From NCBI GenBank assembly GCA_045589595.1, contig JAZNPK010000020.1, positions 1 to 32,577 on the forward strand: a stretch of DNA of 32,577 nt. The letters run 5' to 3'. The notes under the pieces were generated by a model. The model ran no database searches and was not told where the DNA came from. It saw only the letters and a program-made list of their open reading frames with translations. Both the position numbers and the translations under genes were made by a program. Positions 1 through 8,021 of the stretch are shown here, in pieces (the first letter of the stretch is position 1; the number at the start of each line of letters is the position of its first letter). This DNA comes from SIG77 sp045589595. Lineage in GTDB: Bacteria; Verrucomicrobiota; Lentisphaeria; Victivallales; UBA1829.

Positions 1-76
1 CCCCCCCCCCCCTGGCCGCGGCCCGGGGGGGGGGGCGGGGGGGGGGGCGGGGCGCCCCCCGGCGGCGCGCCGCCGG
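1..76. other. C/G homopolymer and palindrome block at window edge
   Basis: Positions 1-12 are all C. Positions 25-54 are almost all G with single C interruptions at 36, 48 and 53. GGCCGCGGCC (14-23) is a perfect palindrome between the C run and the G run, so the block could fold on itself, and 59-76 is an 18-nt perfect palindrome. No coding signal is visible. The composition is unlike anything else in the window. It fits a contig end where assembly stopped in a GC-rich hairpin, or poly-G read noise; a genuine hairpin element cut by the contig end is the alternative. Confidence 0.6.
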
Positions 77-147
77 GTGGAAGCCGTGCCTTTCCTGCCC
101 CATCGGACCGTGCGGTTGATTTTTTTATTTTTTTCCGTTGATGCGGC

Positions 148-175
148 TTGTATTATATTCCATTACGGTTATAGT
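148..175 (+). promoter_or_regulatory. Putative sigma70-type promoter of the GH95 gene
   Basis: TTGTAT (148-153) and TATAGT (170-175) are separated by 16 bp and lie about 40 bp before the start codon at 217. The flanks are T-rich. A perfect DnaA-box 9-mer, TTATCCACA, sits at 185-193 inside the predicted leader; alone it is probably chance. Confidence 0.45.
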
Positions 176-216
176 AATCCGCAGTTATCCACAACCAACA
201 GATTTGGAGATCGACC

Positions 217-2406
217 ATGGAACAGAATGTATATTTTCTTGAACGGACAGAGCCTCCTGCCAACTGGATGGAAGGTTTGCTCACGGGAACCGGGCGTCTT
301 GCCTGTATTCTTTACGGATCGGAACCGCTGACGGATATACTGACGCTGAATCATGAAGCGTTATGGACTTTGCGCTGTGCGGAGAAAGAGAGTCCGGATG
401 CAGCAAAATATCTGCCCGGATTGCGTGCTTTGCTGACGGAGGGAAAAGCGGACGAAGCCATGGAATATCTCATGGCAAACTTTGCGCCGCTGAAACTGAA
501 AGATACGAAATCTCCGGACGCTGTGGATTCTTATCAGCCTTCCGGAAATATCACATTCAAGATCAGCAGTGATCAGGACGGTGCATACAGCCGGAAACTG
601 GATTTCATCACAGGCACGGCATCGGTCACATCCGGCGGGGTGAAGCGCAGTGTCCGGGGGGATCTGATAAAGGACCGGATCGCCGGCAGTCTTTCATCGG
701 ATCAGCCGTTTTCGGTGGATATCCTGCTGACGGATATTGCGGCGGCGGATCAGGAAGAATATGAACGGAAACTGACGGTCACGGAAACGGGGCTCACGCT
801 TGCAGGAATGGTTCCCGGCGGCGCGTTTTACTGCGTACAGCTGGATCTTTCCGCGTCCGGGACTGCCATACAGGACGGCATCCGTTTCAGCGGCATCACG
901 CAACTGGATTACGAAGTCAATGTGGGATACGGTCTGACAGCGGAAGAAGCGGCGGAAGATGTACGCCGTATTTCTGCGCCCGGAAAGGAACCGGCTGATA
1001 TTGCGGAGATCGACATTCCCGGCGGCGGCGCAGTCCTTCAGGCGTTCAACTTTGCAAAACATCTTTTGCGGACCGGAACGACTACCGGTAAAATGCCCTT
1101 GAACCTTCAGGGAAAATGGAATCCCTGTCTCCGTCCGCCCTGGATGGCTGACTATCATCTGAACATCAATCTCCAGATGAATTACTGGCCGACACTGCCC
1201 CTCGGTTACAATTACGCAAACAAAGCGATGCTGGACTTCTTTTACGATCATGCACTGGAACAGGGACGCAATGCGGCACAGCGTCTTTTCGGCTGTCGCG
1301 GATTTTATTTCCCGTGGGCATTCGACCCGGGCTGCCGTGCAGCATATTCCGGCGGGATCTGGGGGATCTGGTGCTGTGTGGCGCTCTGGATGGCGCAGCA
1401 TTATTACGCCCAGTATGAATACACGCTGGACAAAACTTATCTGGCGGACAGGATCTATCCGTACTTGAAGGAATGTGCTTATTTTCTGGAAGACTTTGTG
1501 ACGTACCGGGAAGACGGAACGGTGAGCATCTCGCCGAGCCAGTCGCCGGAAAACAAGTACAAAGGCGCGGAAAAATATCCCATCTCCCTCTGCGATACGG
1601 CAACGATCGACATCGAAATCGCCATCGAACTGCTGTCCAATGTGATCCATGCCGCGGAAATCCTTGATACGGACGAAGCGGACCGTCAAAACTGGCAGAC
1701 ACTTCTTTCCAAACTGCCGCCGCTGACCATCGGAAAAGACGGACGCCTTCAGGAATGGGGCATCAATGATGTTGAGGAAGTCGAACCCGGACACCGCCAT
1801 GTGTCACATCTTTACGGCATTTACCCGGGACACAGTATCGATCGGGATCTGACGCCGGAACTTTATGCCGCCGCAAAGAAATCCCTTGATTTCCGCCTCG
1901 AACACGGCGGCGGTCATACGGGCTGGAGCCGTGCGTGGTGCGCCTGTTTCAAAGCATCCTTCCGGGATGGTGACGGCGCGTTGAGCGAACTGGAAAAACT
2001 GGTTGCAGATCAGTATTCCATATCGATGCTTGACCTGCATCCCTACGGGAGCGAAGTCCGGGATTTTGAATATCTGGAACGGACATTCGGCGGAACGATC
2101 GACCGGAAAGGATTTGCCTTCCAGATCGACGGAAACTTCGGGCTGGCGGCGGCTGTCGCTGCCATGCTCCTGCGCTGCGAAAATGATACGCTGGAGATCC
2201 TGCCCGCTCTGCCGGAAAAATGGCAGAAAAACGGGTCCGTGCGGAACATCCGGGCAAAAGGCGGTTACACCCTCACATATTCGTGGAAAGACGGCATTGT
2301 GGATTCCCTTGTCATCCGCGCCCTTTCAGCCGGACCGTGCAGGATCGTCCTGAACGGAAAGACACAGATCATTCCACTGGAAGAAGGGGAAAACACCATT
2401 CTTTGA
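217..2406 (+). CDS. GH95-family alpha-L-fucosidase (or related GH95 glycosidase)
   Basis: The 729-residue product matches family GH95 along its length; the family mostly removes terminal alpha-1,2-fucose from glycans by inversion, with some members acting on galactose. The N-terminal beta domain keeps the pattern LLTGTGRLACILYG ... LNHEALW (about residues 21-50). The (alpha/alpha)6 core has NLQGKWN (296-302) and the N-I-N pair (N316, N318) before QMNYWP. E445 lies in SPSQSPE, and D638 in QIDGNFG. By family knowledge these are the catalytic Glu, the activating Asn pair and the Asp of characterised fucosidases. The C-terminal beta domain follows (LPALPEKW...). There is no signal peptide, so the enzyme is probably cytoplasmic and acts on imported oligosaccharide. 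A GGAG-type ribosome site precedes the ATG. It converges on an MFS gene 12 bp away that might import its substrate (inference). Substrate specificity is not certain. Confidence 0.9.
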   Translation: MEQNVYFLERTEPPANWMEGLLTGTGRLACILYGSEPLTDILTLNHEALWTLRCAEKESPDAAKYLPGLRALLTEGKADEAMEYLMANFAPLKLKDTKSPDAVDSYQPSGNITFKISSDQDGAYSRKLDFITGTASVTSGGVKRSVRGDLIKDRIAGSLSSDQPFSVDILLTDIAAADQEEYERKLTVTETGLTLAGMVPGGAFYCVQLDLSASGTAIQDGIRFSGITQLDYEVNVGYGLTAEEAAEDVRRISAPGKEPADIAEIDIPGGGAVLQAFNFAKHLLRTGTTTGKMPLNLQGKWNPCLRPPWMADYHLNINLQMNYWPTLPLGYNYANKAMLDFFYDHALEQGRNAAQRLFGCRGFYFPWAFDPGCRAAYSGGIWGIWCCVALWMAQHYYAQYEYTLDKTYLADRIYPYLKECAYFLEDFVTYREDGTVSISPSQSPENKYKGAEKYPISLCDTATIDIEIAIELLSNVIHAAEILDTDEADRQNWQTLLSKLPPLTIGKDGRLQEWGINDVEEVEPGHRHVSHLYGIYPGHSIDRDLTPELYAAAKKSLDFRLEHGGGHTGWSRAWCACFKASFRDGDGALSELEKLVADQYSISMLDLHPYGSEVRDFEYLERTFGGTIDRKGFAFQIDGNFGLAAAVAAMLLRCENDTLEILPALPEKWQKNGSVRNIRAKGGYTLTYSWKDGIVDSLVIRALSAGPCRIVLNGKTQIIPLEEGENTIL

Positions 2407-2418
2407 GTCCGGTGTTTT

Positions 2419-3594
2419 TCAGCTCCGCCGCAGCCGCAGCAGGAAGTAGATCAGCGAACCGGTCACGATCAGGATCATTGCCGCAAAGGGGATCCAATTC
2501 AGACCGGTGAGCCAGATCAGACCGCCGACGAGAAGCAGCGGCGAGAGCATATTTGATGCACCCACCACCACTTCGTTGATGGCGGTATATTTTGCCGCCT
2601 TCACCGGATGTGCGAGCGCATAAAATACCAGACAGAATCCCGCCATACCGCTGTGGATCCCCAGCAGTACCGTGCAGAAAAACAGACAGCCGATACTGCG
2701 GAACAGGAATATATACCCCAGCAACCCCAGAACAGCACCGATGGAAAGCACGGTCACCACGCCCGCTTTGTACATCCATTCCCGGCTGCGGATCATTGCC
2801 ATGGATGTTACACTGTGGCAGAAATACAACACCGATACCAGCAGACTGATCTGGACTTCCGAATACCCCGCATCCCTGCCCTGATCCGGCAGAATGGTAC
2901 GCAGCCCCATCACCAGTGTGAAGGACGCAATGATCAACGCCCAGCCCGCAGGAGCCATATCCGGACGGCCGCTGAAATCATCTGCGGCAGCAACTTCCGC
3001 CGTATCCGTCACGACCATCTGAACGGATCTGTTCCGACGCGCGGCAAGCCGTTCTGCGATCATCGGAATAAAAAATACAGGCACCATCAGCACCGCATCC
3101 ATAATGTAGGCGACCCGCCACGCCTGTTCTCCGGCAACCGCCGAGAGCATGGCAAAAAGAAACGGCCCCACCGCCATCCCCAGACTCCATGACGCCGAAT
3201 ACATGGCAGCCGCACGGACAAGACCGCCCCGCTGCCCGGTTTCCAGTTTCTTCATAAAAATCTGAAGCGGCGCGCAGAATGTGGCGGAACCGAACCCGAT
3301 CACAAACAGCCAGAACAGTTGGAAATAATTGCTGTTGAAGAAGATCAATCCCGTAAACGCCGTAAAAAACAATGTGGCACTGACCTGAAGAAAACGCCGG
3401 GCATTCTGTTCATTGAGAACAAAACCGATCAGACCGGAAAGCACACAGCACACCACCGCCCAGACGGGCAGCGCCACAGACATCATCATGGTACCGGCTC
3501 CGCCCTCTTTCAGCCGGAGCAGAATGATCATGTGGGCAGATCCGAGAACAAGATTGATCAGAACAGTCAGAATGGAAGGAAGTACAGACAGCAT
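2419..3594 (-). CDS. MFS-type membrane transporter
   Basis: The product is a polytopic inner-membrane protein of about 391 residues with two sets of hydrophobic segments separated by a basic central loop (IAERLAARRNRSVQMV), as in 12-helix major facilitator proteins. It contains glycine-rich transmembrane stretches (SASWSLGMAVGPFLFAML) and ends in a short Arg-rich tail. I chose the ATG at 3594 because the first membrane segment (MLSVLPSILTVLINLVLG) begins there. The frame stays open up to a TTG at 3765, but the extra 57 residues are Cys/Arg-rich and unlike a transporter N-terminus. No clear ribosome site supports either start. The substrate cannot be told from sequence; the convergent GH95 gene makes a sugar or oligosaccharide a reasonable guess only. 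Confidence 0.75.
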   Translation of the reverse strand: MLSVLPSILTVLINLVLGSAHMIILLRLKEGGAGTMMMSVALPVWAVVCCVLSGLIGFVLNEQNARRFLQVSATLFFTAFTGLIFFNSNYFQLFWLFVIGFGSATFCAPLQIFMKKLETGQRGGLVRAAAMYSASWSLGMAVGPFLFAMLSAVAGEQAWRVAYIMDAVLMVPVFFIPMIAERLAARRNRSVQMVVTDTAEVAAADDFSGRPDMAPAGWALIIASFTLVMGLRTILPDQGRDAGYSEVQISLLVSVLYFCHSVTSMAMIRSREWMYKAGVVTVLSIGAVLGLLGYIFLFRSIGCLFFCTVLLGIHSGMAGFCLVFYALAHPVKAAKYTAINEVVVGASNMLSPLLLVGGLIWLTGLNWIPFAAMILIVTGSLIYFLLRLRRS

Positions 3595-3844
3595 TTTTTC
3601 AAATCCGGCAAAAGTTTGTTTGGCGTTCAGAATGTCCCGCCGTCCGTCGGCGGAAACCGGGATCTGTAAATATAGCCGGTAAACGCCGGAATACAAGAGA
3701 GCGCATCTGCAAAAAGCACAGATTTTCTTCCCCTGAAGCGTCAGAGAAAAGCGTTGAAACTGCAATTTTTTTTGACATTTTTCCCCGGAATCAAAAAAAA
3801 ATCAAAAAAAATTCAAATTTTTTCAAAAAAAACACAAAAAACGC

Positions 3845-3872
3845 TTGCAAGATGTCAAAGTTAGGGTAAATT
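3845..3872 (+). promoter_or_regulatory. Putative promoter of mraZ
   Basis: TTGCAA (3845-3850), a 16-bp spacer and TAAATT (3867-3872) lie just upstream of mraZ in an A/T-rich stretch. The -10 overlaps the first of four 10-bp repeats, so a protein bound to the repeats would cover the promoter and early transcribed region. The -10 match is modest. Confidence 0.45.
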
Positions 3873-3897
3873 AGTGGAAGTTAGGTGCATTTAGGTG
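3861..3897 (+). promoter_or_regulatory. Four 10-bp-phased direct repeats, probable MraZ operator
   Basis: Four consecutive 10-mers start with TTAG and carry a G-rich core: TTAGGGTAAA (3861), TTAGTGGAAG (3871), TTAGGTGCAT (3881) and TTAGGTGAAC (3891). MraZ is known to bind short G-containing direct repeats with a 10-bp period at its own promoter in E. coli (TGGGN repeats) and in Mycoplasma. Position, period and copy number fit an autoregulatory operator for the mraZ-rsmH-ftsL-ftsI cluster. The last box overlaps the GTG at 3895, one of two candidate start codons. Confidence 0.75.
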
Positions 3898-4377
3898 AAC
3901 AAAGAAAGCGCAAGTGGAAAAATGACGGATCCGTTGGACATTTTTGATTGTTTATGCAGGGACTTCGTGTTCAGCATGGATGGTCAGGGGCGTATAGCAG
4001 TTCCCGCCGACTGGCGCGGAAACTCCTGCCGGTTCGTGATCATTCCCGGCAAAGATGCCACATTGCAGATGTACCCGGCGGAAGTTTTTCAGGAACGCAT
4101 TCTGCCCAAGTTCAAAAAACTTTCCCCCACCAATGCAAACGATCTGGCAAAACTGCGCGAACTAGGTTCGATCATGTTGAAATGCACCTGCGACAAACAG
4201 GGAAGAATTCAGCTCACTCCCGGTCTGATCCAGCACGCAAAACTGGATAAACGGGTCGCCCTTGTCGGTTCTGTTGACTTTGTTCAGATCCTCAGTGCAG
4301 AGCGCTGGGAAGCCGAACAGCAGGCGCGGAATCAGAACAGTTCCGATGAGGCATTCCTTGATATTCTGGGAGACTGA
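3895..4377 (+). CDS. mraZ: MraZ transcriptional regulator of the division cluster
   Basis: The product (160 residues from the GTG, 151 from the ATG at 3922) has the two SpoVT/AbrB-like halves of MraZ. Each half carries the family's D-x-x-G-R signature: DGQGRIAVPADWR near the N-terminus and DKQGRIQLTPGL in the second half. MraZ forms a ring-shaped oligomer, binds repeats at its own promoter and controls the division and cell-wall cluster. The start is uncertain. The GTG at 3895 lies in the last operator repeat and has AGG-containing repeat sequence upstream. The ATG at 3922 has a weak GTGGA before it and would remove ten non-conserved residues. rsmH follows after 5 bp, so the genes are surely cotranscribed. 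Confidence 0.93.
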   Translation: MNKESASGKMTDPLDIFDCLCRDFVFSMDGQGRIAVPADWRGNSCRFVIIPGKDATLQMYPAEVFQERILPKFKKLSPTNANDLAKLRELGSIMLKCTCDKQGRIQLTPGLIQHAKLDKRVALVGSVDFVQILSAERWEAEQQARNQNSSDEAFLDILGD

Positions 4378-4382
4378 AGGTG

Positions 4383-5339
4383 ATGAACGATGGAGAAAAT
4401 GTACCGCACATACCGGTTCTGCCGGAAGAGACCTGCCGCGCAGCCATGCCCTGGAGCAGCGGCGTAAAGCGGGTCATCGACGGTACAGTCGGCTTCGGCG
4501 GACACAGCTCATTGATATTGCAGCGCAACCCGGATGCAGAACTTCTGGGGATCGACAGAGACGAATCTGCTCTGGCGTTTTCCCGGAAAAGACTCGGCAG
4601 CGGAGCAACGCTTGTTTACGGAAATTTTTCTGAACTTGCGGAAAAAGCGGCGGAACACGGCTGGGATAAAGTGGATTCCATCCTGCTGGATATCGGCGTT
4701 TCATCCTATCAGATCGATACGCCGGAACGGGGTTTCTCCTACCGCTTCGATGCCCCCCTTGACATGCGGATGGACAGAACCGGAAACAGGATCACCGCAG
4801 CCGATGTGGTCAACACGTGGAGCGAACAGGATCTGGCACGGATCTTCAGGGATTACGGCGAGATCCGCGAAGCGAAACGCCTTGCTCGCGCGATCGTCCG
4901 GGAAAGAGAAAAAGAAGCCATCACAACCTGCGGCAGACTGGCAGCCGTCTGCGAATCGGTCTTTCCGTCACGGAGAGGCGGTCCGCCGGCACCAACACTG
5001 CCCTTTCAGGCGATACGGATCGAAGTCAACCGGGAACTGGATGAACTGAAAAACGCGTTGTCTTCCGCCGTGGAACTGCTGAATCCGGGGGGAAGATTGA
5101 CCGTCATTTCCTTCCATTCTCTTGAGGACAGGATCGTCAAACGGTTCTTTGCAGAGATGGCTGCGGATTGCAAATGCCCGCCGGGTTGTCCGGTCTGCAT
5201 CTGCGCCTGGAAACCCCTGCTGCGGATCCTGACGAAACATCCGGTGACAGCGTCCGAAGCGGAACTGGCGGAAAATTCCCGCTCGGCATGTGCGAGGATG
5301 CGTTGCGCTGAACGGACAGAAAACAACATAACAGAATGA
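4383..5339 (+). CDS. rsmH: 16S rRNA (cytosine1402-N4)-methyltransferase
   Basis: RsmH (MraW) methylates N4 of C1402 in the ribosomal P site using S-adenosylmethionine. The product of about 318 residues shows HIPVLPEE at the N-terminus and the SAM-binding loop DGTVGFGGHS (33-42). It also has the family hallmark LLDIGVSSYQID followed by RGFSYRFDAPLDMRMD, the helical insert ending in FQAIRIEVNRELDEL, and RLTVISFHSLEDRIVKRFF near the C-terminus. A Cys-rich stretch (CKCPPGCPVCIC) sits in the C-terminal region; similar cysteines are common in this family. The start is the ATG at 4383; a GTG directly before it (4380) is possible. It lies between mraZ and the ftsL-like gene, its usual place in the dcw cluster. 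Confidence 0.95.
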   Translation: MNDGENVPHIPVLPEETCRAAMPWSSGVKRVIDGTVGFGGHSSLILQRNPDAELLGIDRDESALAFSRKRLGSGATLVYGNFSELAEKAAEHGWDKVDSILLDIGVSSYQIDTPERGFSYRFDAPLDMRMDRTGNRITAADVVNTWSEQDLARIFRDYGEIREAKRLARAIVREREKEAITTCGRLAAVCESVFPSRRGGPPAPTLPFQAIRIEVNRELDELKNALSSAVELLNPGGRLTVISFHSLEDRIVKRFFAEMAADCKCPPGCPVCICAWKPLLRILTKHPVTASEAELAENSRSACARMRCAERTENNITE

Positions 5340-5390
5340 AAAAATAAAGAAGAAACCGATCACATAAGAAGAAGAACGGGAGAAGAGAGT

Positions 5391-5837
5391 ATGAACAAAT
5401 TCACACGGAACATGAAAGTATCTCCGGCATCGGAGAGACAGAAACAGCACAGCGGCAAACGCAGCTGGGTCGGATCATTTGTGATCTGGATCGTTGTTGC
5501 CGCCGTCTTCGGATTCGGTGCGTTCTGCGTACAGATCAATCTGAAAGCACAGACGGAACGGCTGTACAATCAGACGGTACTGGTGGAACAGCAGATCCAG
5601 GAAACACAGAACAAGATCACCAATCTGAGAACACAGCGGGAAGAACTCTGCAGCTGGAACAACATCCGCAGAAACATCACCCGTCAGCAGCTTCCTCTTG
5701 TTCAGCGGACAGCCGCACAGATCACGAAACTGAAACGCTTCCACGGTATTGCCGTCTCCGGCGCACCTGTTGCGACAGTCCGTGCAGAAAACAAAGACAA
5801 CCACGGCAACAGCTACGCTGTAAATACACTCCGCTGA
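5391..5837 (+). CDS. ftsL: FtsL-like small bitopic division protein
   Basis: A 148-residue protein has a short basic cytoplasmic N-terminus, one transmembrane helix (about 27-48, GSFVIWIVVAAVFGFGAF) and then a Gln/Glu-rich heptad region (about 52-95) predicted to be a coiled coil. This is the architecture of FtsL, which forms a complex with FtsB and FtsQ and activates FtsW-FtsI septal synthesis. Sequence identity to FtsL is always low, so the call rests on topology and on position between rsmH and ftsI. The C-terminal 40 residues are basic and do not resemble anything I recognise. A GGGAGAAGAGAG ribosome site precedes the ATG. It could instead be another coiled-coil membrane protein. Confidence 0.72.
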   Translation: MNKFTRNMKVSPASERQKQHSGKRSWVGSFVIWIVVAAVFGFGAFCVQINLKAQTERLYNQTVLVEQQIQETQNKITNLRTQREELCSWNNIRRNITRQQLPLVQRTAAQITKLKRFHGIAVSGAPVATVRAENKDNHGNSYAVNTLR

Positions 5838-5865
5838 TCTTCTTTCCGGGATGGTATAACTGGAT

Positions 5866-7758
5866 ATGAACAAGCAACGGGCAACATTACTGCGGATCCT
5901 TCTCTTCTTCCTTCTTCTTGTCGCATGTTTTGTGTATGCAGCCCGTCAGATGTACGAGATCCAGATCGTCCGTCACGATGAACTTTTCAAGAAAGCGCAG
6001 CAGAAGTACAGCGCGCAAAAAGTGGAAAGAAAATTACGCGGTCAGATCTTTGACCGCAACGGTTATCTGCTGGTCGGCAACAAACATGTGATCACGATCG
6101 CATTCGATCCGTCCGTCATCAAAGATCAGGAACAGCGCAGAAAGATCGCCCATCTGCTTTCAGAATCGCTGCCGGAAGCACCGAATCACACCTATGCCGA
6201 GCTGTTCAGGCGTACCGGTCTGGGCGATACGATCGACCCCGAAACCGGCGAACTCAAGATCAAAAAATACGTGGTCCTTGCCAAAGATGTGGATTACGAA
6301 CTGGCAATGGATTTCCGGAAAAAAGTCCGCGGTCACGGCTTGCAGAGAGGTATGATCTTCCGTTCCGGCACAAGACGGACTTATCCCAAAGGCTCCATGC
6401 TCGCCAATGTTCTGGGATACTGCGGCGATCAGAACGACCCCACAAAACCGATGGCAGGTCTGGAAAAAGCGCTCCGGGAAGAAATGAGCGCACAGAACAG
6501 CCTGATCATTTATGAACGCGCCGCTGACGGCAGACCGATCGGATACGGAAACAGCACCACCGATAATGCCGGACACGATGGCAACGATGTATTCCTCACC
6601 ATCAGCGAACCGCTCCAGTCCATTATGGAAACGGAACTGGATGAGATGTACAAAAAAACAAGAGCGAAAGCCATTTACGCCGTTATGGCAGATCCCTATA
6701 CGGGTGACATCCTTGCCATGGCGCAGCGTCCCACATTCGACCCCAACAACCGGGAATCCATGCTCGTTCCGGGATCGTACAACAACAGGATCTCCCTCGA
6801 CCAGTTTGAACCCGGATCCGTGATCAAACCGTTCGTCGTTGCCATGGCACTCGACAGAGGCTTCATCACCACAGAAAGCCGGATCGATGTGGGATTCGGT
6901 CCGTGGAAATATGCCGGAAAACTTCTGCGGGATACACACTACATCGGCAATGTGAAACCATGGCAGATCATTCAGCACTCCAGTAATATCGGCACCGCTA
7001 TGATCGCCGTGATGATGGGCGCGGACAATCTTTACAACACATTGAAAGCGTTCCAGTTCGGCGAAAAAAGCGGCCTGCCCATCACCCCCGAAAGCAGGGG
7101 TTTGCTCAGACCGACAAATAAATGGAGCAAACTTTCCGTGTCCCGTATCTGCATCGGACACGAAATGACTGTTACCCCCCTGCAGCTTCTGCGGGCATAC
7201 TGTATGCTCGCCAACGGCGGATATCCCGTTCAGCTCCGGCTGATCGATTCCCTGGAAAACGATGACGGGAAAAAGAAACTGCCCTATCAGATCAGCCGGA
7301 AATCCGTGTTCATAAATCCCAATACACACAAGACGATCGTGCAGATGATGAAAACCGTGACCAAGCCGGGCGGTACATCCGCAGCCGCCGGTGTGCCCGG
7401 ATATGAAGTCGCCGGAAAAACCGGGACCGCAAACAAGATCGAAAACGGCAGATATGTGAAAGAAAAATATTTCTCCTCCTTCTGCGGTTTCATCCCCGCC
7501 GATAAACCGGAATTTGTTATGATCATCACCTGCGATGAAGCAAAAGGGGAAGGCTCGGAAGTGTACGGCGGCGCCGTTGCAGGTCCGCCGTTCTCACGCA
7601 TCGCACAACAATCCCTCAAGTTTCTCGGCGTCCCTCAGGATATGACCGAGGAAGAATGGCTGGCAGACCGTAAAAAATGCGAAAAAGCACGCTGGGCAGA
7701 TGTCCAGCGGCGGGAACGGGAACGCCTCCAGAAATTGGGCAGAAGCCCCAAACACTGA
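5866..7758 (+). CDS. ftsI: Division-specific peptidoglycan transpeptidase (class B PBP, FtsI/PBP3)
   Basis: FtsI cross-links septal peptidoglycan with FtsW. The 630-residue product has a short cytoplasmic N-terminus and one membrane anchor (about 9-27). The PBP dimerisation domain begins at about residue 50 (RGQIFDRNGYLLV). The transpeptidase domain has all three catalytic motifs: S318-x-x-K321 in EPGSVIKPF, S372-S-N374 in QHSSNIGTAM, and K518-T-G-T521 in VAGKTGTAN. There is no PASTA domain; the C-terminus is a charged Arg/Lys-rich tail. Length and order fit family class B3. It is the last gene of this cluster: murE, murF, mraY and the rest of a normal dcw cluster do not follow. A hairpin-rich element starts 14 bp after the stop. 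Confidence 0.93.
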   Translation: MNKQRATLLRILLFFLLLVACFVYAARQMYEIQIVRHDELFKKAQQKYSAQKVERKLRGQIFDRNGYLLVGNKHVITIAFDPSVIKDQEQRRKIAHLLSESLPEAPNHTYAELFRRTGLGDTIDPETGELKIKKYVVLAKDVDYELAMDFRKKVRGHGLQRGMIFRSGTRRTYPKGSMLANVLGYCGDQNDPTKPMAGLEKALREEMSAQNSLIIYERAADGRPIGYGNSTTDNAGHDGNDVFLTISEPLQSIMETELDEMYKKTRAKAIYAVMADPYTGDILAMAQRPTFDPNNRESMLVPGSYNNRISLDQFEPGSVIKPFVVAMALDRGFITTESRIDVGFGPWKYAGKLLRDTHYIGNVKPWQIIQHSSNIGTAMIAVMMGADNLYNTLKAFQFGEKSGLPITPESRGLLRPTNKWSKLSVSRICIGHEMTVTPLQLLRAYCMLANGGYPVQLRLIDSLENDDGKKKLPYQISRKSVFINPNTHKTIVQMMKTVTKPGGTSAAAGVPGYEVAGKTGTANKIENGRYVKEKYFSSFCGFIPADKPEFVMIITCDEAKGEGSEVYGGAVAGPPFSRIAQQSLKFLGVPQDMTEEEWLADRKKCEKARWADVQRRERERLQKLGRSPKH

Positions 7759-7772
7759 TCATCCGCCACACA

Positions 7773-7902
7773 CACAGCCCGGTACGCAAGGCACGGCACT
7801 GTTCCGGATCGCCCCGCGATCCGGAACCGGTTCATGCCGTCTGTGCGGCATGAACTGCGGCGGTGGGACCGCCGGGTGCCGTGCCTCGCGCACCGGGCTG
7901 TG
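7773..7902. repeat. Cloverleaf element 1 (27-bp outer stem, three inner hairpins)
   Basis: Arms 7773-7799 and 7876-7902 are inverted repeats of 27 nt with 25 matches; both mismatches are A-C. Inside lie three separate hairpins. The first is 7801-7811 with 7817-7827 (11 bp, 5-nt loop). The second is 7830-7839 with 7846-7855 (10 bp, 6-nt loop). The third is 7858-7864 with 7868-7874 (7 bp, 3-nt loop). Only one or two bases are unpaired between stems, giving a near-perfect four-way junction. It lies 14 bp after the ftsI stop and before the fabF promoter. It is GC-rich in an AT-rich gap. No T-run follows on either strand, so it is not a standard intrinsic terminator. Confidence 0.85.
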
Positions 7903-7932
7903 AAAAAAGTATCAAATAAAAATGTTTCGCTG

Positions 7933-7961
7933 TTGAAAAAATTGTTTTGAGCGTGTATATT
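7933..7961 (+). promoter_or_regulatory. Promoter of fabF-dus
   Basis: TTGAAA (7933-7938) and TATATT (7956-7961) have the ideal 17-bp spacing and lie about 60 bp before the fabF start. This separates fabF transcription from the ftsI cluster. Confidence 0.6.
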
Positions 7962-8021
7962 TACAGCGTAATTGACTATATTATGAACAGAAAGCGGACA
8001 AAAACGGAAGGGACATACCCT

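Noticed and set aside
185..193. Perfect DnaA box TTATCCACA as part of an origin
   Set aside because: Only one box is seen, with no cluster, no AT-rich unwinding region and no dnaA or dnaN nearby; chance is sufficient.
694..1800. Minus-strand open frame (368 codons)
   Set aside because: Antisense to the GH95 gene, whose conserved motifs span this region.
7773..7902. Integron attC site or tRNA-like gene
   Set aside because: attC sites have one imperfect hairpin with bulged bases and the RYYYAAC boxes, which are absent; arm lengths and missing conserved loop bases exclude a tRNA.
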